Assembly: GCA_050010115.1 (NCBI GenBank)
Contig: JBEKLQ010000037.1
Coordinates: 1 to 32,930 of the forward strand
Length of the DNA stretch: 32,930 nt
Direction of reading: 5' to 3'
Origin: JAKACA01 sp050010115
Lineage (GTDB): Bacteria > Actinomycetota > Acidimicrobiia > Acidimicrobiales > Bog-793
Shown: positions 25,028 through 31,657 of the stretch, in pieces
Numbering within the stretch: position 1 is the first letter of the stretch
Layout of the letters: every line of letters begins with the position of its first letter
Position numbers and translations under genes: made by a program
The notes under the pieces: model-generated
Databases searched by the model: none
What the model was told of the DNA's origin: nothing
Seen by the model: the letters and a program-made list of their open reading frames with translations, nothing else

Positions 25028-25696
25028 CTAGGCGTGCGCCGTTCCTTTGCTCTCAAAGGTCATGGCGCGCTGTAGAGCCGCGGCCCGGAGTTCCTCAGGG
25101 ATTTCGACCGGGCCGCCGAGGCTGCCGGCATTGACCCCCGCCTGAGCGGCCTCCTCGACGATTCCGCCGACCAGGATGGCCAACTCAGCGGTGCGGTGAA
25201 ACACCAACACCCCGTGGTTAGCCAGCAGTACCGCAGGAACTCCCGGGGTGATCGAGGCCCGGATGTTGGCCACCGCCTGGTCGGACCCGCGCGGCCCGTA
25301 GCCGGCCACCGGCACCCCGGTCGGTAAGCCGAACATCGCCAAGGCTTCGACCCAGCACCCGATCGGACGGTGCGCCACGGCGTAGGCGGTGGCGTACGGC
25401 GAATGGGTGTGCAGGACGCAGCCGACATCGGCATGGTCCGCGTACATCGCCGTGTGCATGGCGACCACCGCACCCTGGATGGGCGGCAGGTCACCCTCCA
25501 GAAGGGTTCCGTCCAGCCCGACCCGCACGACAGAGGACGGAGCGTGGTTGCGGAGCGACGGGCCGGCAGTGAAGTACATCTCCTCCGCCCCTGGGACCCG
25601 AAGGCTCACGTTTCCATGGCCGTTCGCCGAGATTGCTCCGCTGGCCACCACCCGTTGGGCGACGTCGATCACCTGATCGACCAAGTCCTTGTCCAT
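25028..25696 (-). CDS. Class II aldolase/adducin fold protein
   Basis: A 222-residue protein of the FucA/AraD fold. NGHGNVSLR (26-34) is the phosphate-loop equivalent, HTHSPYATA places H96 and H98, and NHGVLVFH gives H161, the three zinc ligands. The Glu that FucA-type aldolases use as base, four residues before H81, is V77 here, so it may be a decarboxylase or isomerase variant rather than an aldolase. The ATG at 25696 has GGAGG six bases upstream; the longer frame to 25762 has none. It stands alone between a membrane protein and a toxin-antitoxin module. Confidence 0.82.
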   Translation of the reverse strand: MDKDLVDQVIDVAQRVVASGAISANGHGNVSLRVPGAEEMYFTAGPSLRNHAPSSVVRVGLDGTLLEGDLPPIQGAVVAMHTAMYADHADVGCVLHTHSPYATAYAVAHRPIGCWVEALAMFGLPTGVPVAGYGPRGSDQAVANIRASITPGVPAVLLANHGVLVFHRTAELAILVGGIVEEAAQAGVNAGSLGGPVEIPEELRAAALQRAMTFESKGTAHA

Positions 25697-25810
25697 GACA
25701 CCTCCGAGCCTTGGCAGCCGACACGATCCCGTGCAGAACGCTACCTTCGCCGGCCTCACCAAGTGTCGCCGAAGGGCAGCCGCCGGTCAGGGGCACCCTG
25801 CTCGGAGGCC

Positions 25811-25826
25811 GAAGTCTCGGAGCCGG
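25811..25826. repeat. 16-bp repeat, copy 1
   Basis: GAAGTCTCGGAGCCGG, found again at 26611-26626 in the same orientation. This copy ends 14 bases past the stop of the first vapC-like gene. Flanking bases are partly similar (CTCGGA then GGC upstream in both). Confidence 0.6.
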
Positions 25827-25840
25827 CAACCGCTGCGCCG

Positions 25841-26254
25841 TCAGTCGATCGACCCCGCGGGTACGACCCATTGGCAGTCTTGACCGGTCACCCGAGCGAT
25901 ACGGTCGAAGTCAGCGTCGTAGTGGAGCAGAGTCAAGCCGGCGTCCTCAGCAGCCGCGGCGATCAGCAGATCAGGAACCTTGCGTCCACGTTGGCTGCGT
26001 GACGCGAGAAGCCGCTGCACCTGTCGGGCGCGCCGCACGTGGTCGGCGGTCGTCTCGACCAGGTCGAAGACCGACAGATCGGCCATGTCCTGATCCCACT
26101 CCCGGGTGTTGCGGCTGCCGTAGCCGACCTCGAGGTCTGTGATGCCGGCCCTTCCGACGCGGCCACCGTTGACGAGGGGCTCGATGACTGCCCTGACCGT
26201 GGGCGCGCCCAACCGGGACACGACGCTCGTGTCGAGGAGATGGGTCAGCGCCAC
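25841..26254 (-). CDS. VapC-like PIN-domain ribonuclease toxin (module 1)
   Basis: A 137-residue PIN-domain RNase. The acidic catalytic set is D8 (LLDTSV), E42 (LEVGYGSR), D95 (KVPDLLIA) and D113/D115 (YDADFD). PIN toxins cut tRNA or rRNA; the target here is unknown. The GTG at 26254 overlaps the antitoxin gene by 10 bases, so expression is coupled. The stop at 25841 is followed by the 16-bp repeat. Confidence 0.88.
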   Translation of the reverse strand: MALTHLLDTSVVSRLGAPTVRAVIEPLVNGGRVGRAGITDLEVGYGSRNTREWDQDMADLSVFDLVETTADHVRRARQVQRLLASRSQRGRKVPDLLIAAAAEDAGLTLLHYDADFDRIARVTGQDCQWVVPAGSID

Positions 26255-26439
26255 GCTTGCTCACGCGACGGAAGCTGGCGTCGGCCGAGTCGGTCGAGCG
26301 CCTTCTCCACCCGAGCGGCCCGCTTGACGCTCGCCCGGCGGAGAGCCTCATTCACGGTGTCCTTCATGGTGGGCGTTCCCATCTCGGCCTGCGCTGCGGC
26401 GAGAGCTGCCTCGTCGATGTCCACGAGATGCTTTGCCAC
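26245..26439 (-). CDS. VapB-type antitoxin (module 1)
   Basis: A 64-residue antitoxin. The start MAKHLVDIDEAALAAAQ and GTPTMKDTVNEALRRA match the VapB family common in actinobacteria, in which the N-terminal strand and helices form a ribbon-helix-helix and the rest (about 42-64, Arg-rich) binds the toxin. Start codon GTG at 26439, seven bases after a TATACT -10 element. It should repress its own promoter together with the toxin. Confidence 0.85.
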   Translation of the reverse strand: MAKHLVDIDEAALAAAQAEMGTPTMKDTVNEALRRASVKRAARVEKALDRLGRRQLPSREQAWR

Positions 26440-26472
26440 GACGACGAGTATATCTGATCTACTACTGATCTA
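26440..26472 (-). promoter_or_regulatory. Leaderless promoter with direct repeats for module 1
   Basis: On the minus strand a -10 box TATACT (26452-26447) lies seven bases before the GTG at 26439. On the plus strand CTGATCTA occurs at 26454-26461 and again at 26465-26472, a direct repeat spaced 11 bp, one helical turn, which suits two antitoxin dimers on one face. Confidence 0.55.
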
Positions 26473-26610
26473 TACGAGTGCACGTGAGGGACGGTCCCAT
26501 CCGCGTTGGTTGGGATGGAACCCGCCACTCAGTCTCGTGCCCTGCTCTCATCGCGCTCACGCTTCCCACGCGTGCGGCTGCCGTCCGGCTTTCCCTCGGA
26601 CCGGAAGGCT

Positions 26611-26626
26611 GAAGTCTCGGAGCCGG
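26611..26626. repeat. 16-bp repeat, copy 2
   Basis: Exact second copy of the sequence at 25811-25826, same orientation, ending 19 bases past the stop of the second vapC-like gene. No other copy was noticed by eye. The rest of 26473-26645 shows no gene. Confidence 0.6.
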
Positions 26627-26645
26627 TGGAGAGCCGTCGCCTGAG

Positions 26646-27023
26646 TCAGTACGGCGCGTGGAGGTCTGTGAACATAGGGAAGTGCCGGACATTGCGCGTC
26701 AGTAGACGCGAGCCGGTGCGGATGGCGGTGGCGGCGATGGCGAGGTCAGCGCCGTCGATGGTGTGATGACCGGGAAGCCACTGACGACCCAGAGCGCCGG
26801 CTTCCTCCGCCACCTCCGCGTCGACCGGATGCCAGACGAGAGTCGACAACAGCGAACGGGTTCCGTCCTCCTCTGCGGGCCGCATACCGGCGAGAATCTC
26901 CAAACGGGTGATCTCGCTGGCGTGCAACGGCGCGTCTGCTCGCTCCTTCTCGAGGAGTTCGGCGGCGTCTTTCTGGCCTCGTAAGTAGTCGATCAGCACC
27001 GAGGTGTCGACGAGCGCGGTCAC
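26646..27023 (-). CDS. VapC-like PIN-domain ribonuclease toxin (module 2)
   Basis: A 125-residue PIN-domain RNase with D6 (LVDTSVLIDYL), E42 (TRLEILAG), D90/D93 (TIDGADLAIAA) and N111 (LTRNVRHF), the common VapC arrangement. The GTG at 27023 makes a GTGA overlap with the antitoxin stop. It differs from the module 1 toxin in length and motifs, so the pair is not a recent tandem copy. Confidence 0.88.
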   Translation of the reverse strand: MTALVDTSVLIDYLRGQKDAAELLEKERADAPLHASEITRLEILAGMRPAEEDGTRSLLSTLVWHPVDAEVAEEAGALGRQWLPGHHTIDGADLAIAATAIRTGSRLLTRNVRHFPMFTDLHAPY

Positions 27024-27274
27024 GAGCTGTGCTGCTGTAGGCGCGATCCAGAGCGCAGCTCGTCTACCCAGGCTGCCCCATCCACGTCGCGGTCCTTCCA
27101 GGAGCCGAATGCCCGGCGCATGGCGGCGAGGTCATCGTCACAGGAGCGCTCCGCGCCGTACACGGTCTCAACCGCGTCTCGGATCAGGGCGGAGATAGAT
27201 CTACCAGTGCGCGCGGCCACTGCGTCAAGGGCTCGCCGTTCCTCGCTGGTCAGTGAGATCTGAGTCCGCTGCAT
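27020..27274 (-). CDS. Ribbon-helix-helix antitoxin (module 2)
   Basis: An 84-residue antitoxin: ribbon-helix-helix at about 1-40 (RTQISLTSEERRALDAVAA, then GRSISALIRDAVE) and a toxin-binding tail from about 45 (DDDLAAMRRAFGSWKDRD). The ATG at 27274 sits within the operator, consistent with a leaderless message. The 3' end overlaps the toxin by four bases. Confidence 0.85.
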   Translation of the reverse strand: MQRTQISLTSEERRALDAVAARTGRSISALIRDAVETVYGAERSCDDDLAAMRRAFGSWKDRDVDGAAWVDELRSGSRLQQHSS

Positions 27275-27293
27275 GATGTAAGACTACATCATG
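27272..27293 (-). promoter_or_regulatory. Palindromic operator over the start codon of module 2
   Basis: A perfect 9-bp inverted repeat, CATGATGTA at 27272-27280 and TACATCATG at 27285-27293, has a 4-bp spacer. On the minus strand TAGTCT (27286-27281) lies six bases before the ATG, so the -10, the start site and the operator coincide. This is a strong case for antitoxin autorepression of a leaderless gene. Confidence 0.65.
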
Positions 27294-27385
27294 TCCCCCC
27301 AACGGAGTCCCGTCTCCAACTTTCGGCCACGACGTCCGGGTCCGACGATCGCACGAATCCCGCCGATCCCTCCGTGCCGCGTTTC

Positions 27386-28177
27386 TTAATCCTGGTTGGC
27401 GAATGCAGCCTTGGCGATCGGATTGTCGGCGCCCAACACAAGAGCCGCTCCCGCATTGTGGGCGGCTTCGTGCTGAGCGGCCAACGGATGTCCTTTCTCG
27501 GCAAAGAGAACCCGCACCCGTCCATCACCGGAGCCTCTAGGCGCGACAGGAGCAACCACCGCAGCGGTACCGGTTGCCGAGTCCACCACGAAGGGCACGA
27601 AGTCGGCATGCATGACACGGGGGATGGCACACATCGGCTCGGGGTAGTTGTGCACCCCAGCACCCAAGGGGGTCGCGGCGCTGACGCTGCCCGTGTGGCC
27701 CGGCTGGGGGATAGGCACACAGGAGTTCCAGATGCTGTCGACGTACTTCGCGACCGAAGCGGCGTCAGTGATGGGAGTGGAGAGCAGGTCCTTGCCCTTA
27801 TAGCCCAACTTCTCCAGCTCAGGGATGGTATCGGGGAACGCCGCTGTGATCGCCTCGGCGTCCTGGCGCAGCGCCTCGACGCGGGCAGGGTCGCAGCAGA
27901 ACTGCGCCGACCATTCGATTCCCGCCCAGTTGAGCACCAGGCGCCACCTCGTGCCGTCATGTACCCACACGGATCCCCCGTGGTGCGCTTGTATCGGGGG
28001 CGGCCCATATGGATTCGGGTTCAGGGTGGCCACGATCTTCTGCACCGTCGCTCTAGCATCGACGAACTCTGGGGAATCGGTTCGAGCGGCATGCCCGTCG
28101 ATGTTCTCCGCCAGCGTCTCCCCGACATTGATCTGGTGAAGGACCGAGACCGACGAACCCGCAGGGTTGATGACCAT
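27386..28177 (-). CDS. Hypothetical protein, DUF6424-like
   Basis: A 263-residue soluble protein with no signal peptide. The stretch around AHHGGSVWVHDGTRW, GIEWSAQFCCDPARVEALRQ and AAFPDTIPELEKLG resembles what I recall of the DUF6424 family of Streptomyces; this is from memory and moderate. The second half holds IWNSCVPIPQPGHTG and a Pro/Gly-rich region. Biochemical role unknown. The ATG at 28177 follows AAGGAGAA by six bases, a strong ribosome-binding site; the longer frame to 28303 is not supported. It converges with nothing and has 92 bases to the module 2 antitoxin. Codon use looks normal for the window. Confidence 0.65.
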   Translation of the reverse strand: MVINPAGSSVSVLHQINVGETLAENIDGHAARTDSPEFVDARATVQKIVATLNPNPYGPPPIQAHHGGSVWVHDGTRWRLVLNWAGIEWSAQFCCDPARVEALRQDAEAITAAFPDTIPELEKLGYKGKDLLSTPITDAASVAKYVDSIWNSCVPIPQPGHTGSVSAATPLGAGVHNYPEPMCAIPRVMHADFVPFVVDSATGTAAVVAPVAPRGSGDGRVRVLFAEKGHPLAAQHEAAHNAGAALVLGADNPIAKAAFANQD

Positions 28178-28346
28178 GATGATTCTCCTTCCTGGATCCC
28201 GCTCCATCGGTCGGGGGGCGAAACGGACGCCCCAGCCATCCTTGGCGCTCACGGTACGACTTCCCGGCTGGCCACGCCACTGGCCACTACCGCCGTGGGC
28301 CACGTCGGTACCTGGATCAGAGCGCTACGGACCGCCGCAACGTCCG

Positions 28347-29120
28347 TCAGCTGCCTTCCAGCGCGGCAAGCGACTCGGGCAGCACCTGTCCACCGTCCAC
28401 GACGATCATCTGACCCGTTATCCACGCGGCCTCGTCCGTTGCAAGAAACAACGCCGCGTAGCCGACGTCCTCGACCGTGCCGAGCCTTCCAAGCGGAATC
28501 GATTCCTTCATTGTGGCCATATAGTCGCCGAACTCCTCGAGCCTCTCGGTGGCGACATTCCCAGGCAGGACGGCGTTGACGGTGATGCCGCTTGAGGCCA
28601 GCTCGATCGCTGCGGTCCGCATGAACCCGAGCTGGCCGGCCTTGCTCGCGCCATAGTGCGCGAAACCTGGGACGCCCGTGATCGGACCGGTGATCGACGA
28701 CGTGAGGATCACTCGGCCGTGACGGGAGAGCTCGAGCGCCGGAATGCAGGCCTGCACGGAGAGGATGCAGCCCTTCAGGTTCGTGCCGATCATCTCGTCG
28801 ATGCCCTCGTCGGTCATGTCAGTCAGCCGCTGCACCGGGAAGATGCCGGCGTTCGCGCAGAGCACGTCGATGCCTCCGTGACGTTCGATCGCTGTGGCGG
28901 CCACGCGCTCGCAATCCGCGCGACGGGCGACGTCGGCCAGCACGTAGGAGACCTCACCGTCCGCGGACAGCTCATCTACCGTGCGTCGCGCAGCTTGCTC
29001 GTCTCGCCCCACGATGAGCACTTTCGTACCGGCACGGGTAAACACCCGGGCGATCCCTTTCCCGATACCGCGCGTGGCACCCGTCACGACAACGCTCCGC
29101 CCGTCGATTGGTTTGAACAC
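28347..29120 (-). CDS. Short-chain dehydrogenase/reductase (SDR)
   Basis: A 257-residue classical SDR in the FabG-like group. TGATRGIG binds NAD(P), CANAG is the NNAG motif, and the Ser in TSSITG with YGASK supplies the catalytic residues. The C-terminus WITGQMIVVDGGQVLP is typical. The GTG at 29120 has AAGGAGG six bases upstream, so the longer frame to 29180 is rejected. Upstream lies a broken NTF2-like gene reading the same way, a frequent pairing in steroid and polyketide-type catabolic sets. Substrate unknown. Confidence 0.88.
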   Translation of the reverse strand: MFKPIDGRSVVVTGATRGIGKGIARVFTRAGTKVLIVGRDEQAARRTVDELSADGEVSYVLADVARRADCERVAATAIERHGGIDVLCANAGIFPVQRLTDMTDEGIDEMIGTNLKGCILSVQACIPALELSRHGRVILTSSITGPITGVPGFAHYGASKAGQLGFMRTAAIELASSGITVNAVLPGNVATERLEEFGDYMATMKESIPLGRLGTVEDVGYAALFLATDEAAWITGQMIVVDGGQVLPESLAALEGS

Positions 29121-29281
29121 ACTGCCTCCTTGCAGATCAGGCACTCTGGCGTGGCATACGAGATCGGTAGCGCGGTCCAACCGTCACAGACCGTCGCGGA
29201 GCTCGACAGGTCCGATGTTCGCGCCGATCTGATGACTTGCTACCTGGCGATTGATCGAAGGGACCCCGTAGCAGTTCGGGC

Positions 29282-29676
29282 CTATTTCGCCGAAGGGTCG
29301 GCGCTGAGGACTTCGCGGGCGATTCGCCACACCCCGTCGGACTCCTTGCGCCACACCATCAGAAAGCGCATCGCGACCCGTTGCCCCGGGTTGGACTCCG
29401 TGGGGTCCATCATGCAGGTAAACAAACCGTCTGCCCATGCCAGGTGTAAGTGCCCTCGATCGTCAACGGTGTGATAGTGACAGACCACATGATGGCGGCG
29501 CTCTCGAGGCGCTTCAGCATCTCCTCCCGACCGCGCACGACTGGGGCGCCGGGCATCACGAACACCACGTCTTCCGTATACCCATACGCCCGTTGCCTCG
29601 GGTCAGAGTCCTCGAGCGTACCGATCATTGACTCCAGGGCCTTCTCGATCTCCGACCGCTCGGTACCCGATTGCAT
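29282..29676 (-). pseudogene. NTF2/SnoaL-like (SgcJ/DUF4440) protein, frameshifted
   Basis: The first part from ATG 29676 (MQSGTERSEIEKALESMI) reads FVMPGAPVVRGREEMLKRL and VTITPLTIEGTY, then runs out of frame near 29440. The remaining part is in another frame: WADGLFTCMMDPTESNPGQ, RVAMRFLMVWRKESDGVWRI, AREVLSAD, ending at 29282. Together they make about 130 residues, normal for the small cone-fold family. A single-base change restores one protein, so this is either a recent mutation or a sequencing error. Its role could be a dehydratase, isomerase or binding protein. Confidence 0.8.
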
Positions 29677-29999
29677 CGCCTGACACTAGTTTGCCTACAC
29701 ACGGACAGCCCAGAACGCGGCCCTACGTTGGGCCTCTTACCAATGCTGGGGCGCGGTCGGCTCAGCCTCCGGGTCTCAGCTCGACCTGGAGGTGCCGCAT
29801 GACCACCACAATCCCACGATGGGAGCCGTCTCGACCGCCACGGTGCCGGCCGGATCGTCGGGTCACCCGCAGCGGCCAAACCATCAGCTCTTCGATCGCT
29901 CTCGCCACCTGCACCGGCGTGAGAATCCCATCGAGGCGACAAGACCTCGGGAGCAGGCCGGAAGGGGACTTAGGGCTTGGGACGGCTAAGAATGGACCT
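29677..29999. other. Intergenic stretch without a supported gene
   Basis: No reading frame here resembles a known family. One feature stands out: GGAGGT at 29788-29793 sits five bases before an ATG at 29799, in frame with the nitroreductase-family gene below. Translation from it would add 67 residues of Arg/Ser/Pro-rich sequence starting MTTTIPRWEPSRPPRC. It could instead be the start of a small lost gene. Confidence 0.4.
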
Positions 30000-30461
30000 G
30001 TGGATCGAGCAGAGAAGAAGAGAGCGCTTTATCCTGGGGGCAGGCCGACCCCGGAGGCGAAAGCGATCCATCGCCGCTTCGCCGCCGGTCCCCTTCCTCG
30101 TGTTCTCCCGATTGCGTCGTTGCTCGAGGTCCGTGGGCGGCGGAGCGGACAGACCATTCGTATACCCCTGGCGATTGTCCGCTACCGCCGTTCGTGGTAT
30201 CTGGTCTCAATGTTCGGAGAACAGTCGAACTGGGTGAAGAACGTTCGAGCCTCGGACGGCGAAGCCGTGTTGACCCACGGGAGACGCCGACCGGTGCGAC
30301 TAGTTGAGGTTCCATTCCCCGATCGGGCGCCCATCATCAAGCGCTATCTGTTATTCGCGACGGGAGCGAGACCCCACATGCAAGTCGGGTGGGGAGCACC
30401 GTTGTCGGCGTTCAAGGCCGTCGCGGCGAGCTACCCCGTGTTCCGCGTCGAACATCGGTGA
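30000..30461 (+). CDS. Deazaflavin (F420)-dependent nitroreductase family protein (DUF385/Ddn-like)
   Basis: A 153-residue protein of the Ddn/DUF385 family (PF04075), a split-barrel fold that binds F420 in mycobacteria. LLEVRGRRSGQTIRIPL, YRRSWYLVSMFGEQSNWVKN and VRASDGEAVLTHGRRRPVRL follow the family consensus (RtsG..R..pL..., G....PaW..Nl...p.v.v...g). The GTG at 30000 is the likely start by family length. A strong ribosome-binding site at 29788 favours ATG 29799, which would give an unusual N-terminal extension. The implied cofactor F420 supports an actinobacterial host. Confidence 0.78.
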   Translation: MDRAEKKRALYPGGRPTPEAKAIHRRFAAGPLPRVLPIASLLEVRGRRSGQTIRIPLAIVRYRRSWYLVSMFGEQSNWVKNVRASDGEAVLTHGRRRPVRLVEVPFPDRAPIIKRYLLFATGARPHMQVGWGAPLSAFKAVAASYPVFRVEHR

Positions 30462-30564
30462 GGGATCGTCTCAATATGCCGATAGCGAGGGGGGTCGGCG
30501 AATCTCAGATCCCCGGACTGCGGCACGCTCCCGACCCGTCAATCTGGCGCGGCCGCCTCACCCA

Positions 30565-30804
30565 GACTGGCCGTTATTCCGTGCGACGTTATGTTCCGAG
30601 ACCGAGGAGTTCGAGCTGTTCGCTGCCGAGCGGGACTACGAGTTCGACGACTGGCTGGTCAACTTGCCGAACGGCCTGGCCCGAGCAGGATTGGTCGACG
30701 AGGCGGTGAGGGCGGCCGACGCTCTGGCGACCCTGAACAGCGGCTTCGAGAGCGACTTTGCGTGCGGCGCGGCGACGATCCTTGCCCGGGCGGGACAGGA
30801 GTAC
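30565..30804 (+). pseudogene. Fragment of a TPR/SEC-C-type protein
   Basis: About 80 residues from DWPLFRATLCSETEEFELFA through ERDYEFDDWLVNLPNGLARA to LVDEAVRAADALATLN and ATILARAGQ look like conserved coding sequence. I recall this pattern from actinobacterial tetratricopeptide-like proteins of unknown role. No good start lies upstream, and the homology stops at about 30804, just before the promoter of module 3. It appears to be the N-terminal part of a gene cut off by insertion or deletion. Family assignment is tentative. Confidence 0.5.
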
Positions 30805-30829
30805 TCGGGCGGTGGTGTGCATAACTCTC

Positions 30830-30853
30830 CTACTATGGTAGTAGTGTTGTGCC
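30830..30853 (+). promoter_or_regulatory. Operator and leaderless promoter of module 3
   Basis: CTACTA (30830-30835) and TAGTAG (30839-30844) form a perfect 6-bp inverted repeat with a 3-bp spacer. TAGTGT (30842-30847), a TANNNT -10 element, overlaps its right arm and lies six bases before the ATG at 30854. The layout matches the other three modules. Confidence 0.55.
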
Positions 30854-31123
30854 ATGCCTCGTGGAAGACCGTCGCCCAAACTCGCAATCACCGTTGACCC
30901 TGACGTCCACGAACGGGTCGTAGCGGCAGCGGCCGACGAGGGCGTGAGCGTGTCGGCTTGGATGACCGCCGAAGCTCGACGGTCCCTTCTTATTCGAGAC
31001 GGGCTGCGCGCCGTCTCGGAATGGGAGGAGGAGCACGGCGCGTTCAGCGACGCCGAGATCGAAGCAGCCCGTCGACGCGTCGCCGATGAGGTGGTCGCGA
31101 ACGCCCACACTCGCTCGGCGTGA
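30854..31123 (+). CDS. Ribbon-helix-helix antitoxin (module 3)
   Basis: An 89-residue antitoxin. RPSPKLAITVDPDVHERVVA followed by AADEGVSVSAWMTAEARRSL is a ribbon-helix-helix of CopG type. The acidic C-terminus (about 50-89, FSDAEIEAARRRVADE) would bind the PIN toxin. The gene ends in a GTGA overlap with the toxin. The upstream gene fragment suggests that this module landed in, or was exposed by loss of, an older gene. Confidence 0.8.
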   Translation: MPRGRPSPKLAITVDPDVHERVVAAAADEGVSVSAWMTAEARRSLLIRDGLRAVSEWEEEHGAFSDAEIEAARRRVADEVVANAHTRSA

Positions 31124-31497
31124 GCATCGTCTACGACGCGGGCGCGCTCGTCGCTGCCGAGCGTGACGACCGGAGCGTATGGGCAGATCACCGCATCCGC
31201 CTCGAGGTCGGGGCTGTGCCGACGACGACGGCGCCGGTGGTCGCCCAGGTGAGTCGCTCGGCTCGGCAGCTGCAGCTGCGGCGGTTCCTACGGGGCTGTG
31301 AAATCGTGGCGTTCTCGCCACAGCAGGCCGATGAGGTGGGTGCGCTCCTCGGCAAGGCAGGAGCTTCCGATGTTGTCGACGCGCACGTCGTCGTCATCGC
31401 GGCCACGACAGGCTCGCCCGTGCTCACCTCGGACTCCGATGACCTCCGCCGGCTGTCGAACCACCTGCCCACCCCGATCGTGATATGGCGGATCTGA
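31120..31497 (+). CDS. PIN-domain toxin (module 3)
   Basis: A 125-residue PIN-domain protein: D6 in IVYDAGALVAAER, D84/D87 in ASDVVDAHVVVIA and D105 in TSDSDDL. The second acidic position, usually a Glu in the second helix, reads VVAQVSR (Q43) here, as in one PIN subgroup with an Asp after the first strand. The GTG at 31120 overlaps the antitoxin stop as GTGA. Target RNA unknown. Confidence 0.82.
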   Translation: MSIVYDAGALVAAERDDRSVWADHRIRLEVGAVPTTTAPVVAQVSRSARQLQLRRFLRGCEIVAFSPQQADEVGALLGKAGASDVVDAHVVVIAATTGSPVLTSDSDDLRRLSNHLPTPIVIWRI

Positions 31498-31657
31498 ATC
31501 TGGACCGTCTACGACGACCCAATTCGCGCCTCCCCGAGCTCATCGCCGGCAGAGATCTGACGTCGATCGGTGCTCCGCGGCGTCGTGGTTCGAGTTGCGC
31601 GGACGGACCTGCCGGCGACGACCTCGGTCGTCCGACGCCGCGCCAGAATGCAGGTCG

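Noticed and set aside
29792..29989. 65-codon plus-strand frame beginning MPHDHHNPTMG
   Set aside because: No family resemblance, and the good ribosome-binding site here fits the ATG of a different frame at 29799.
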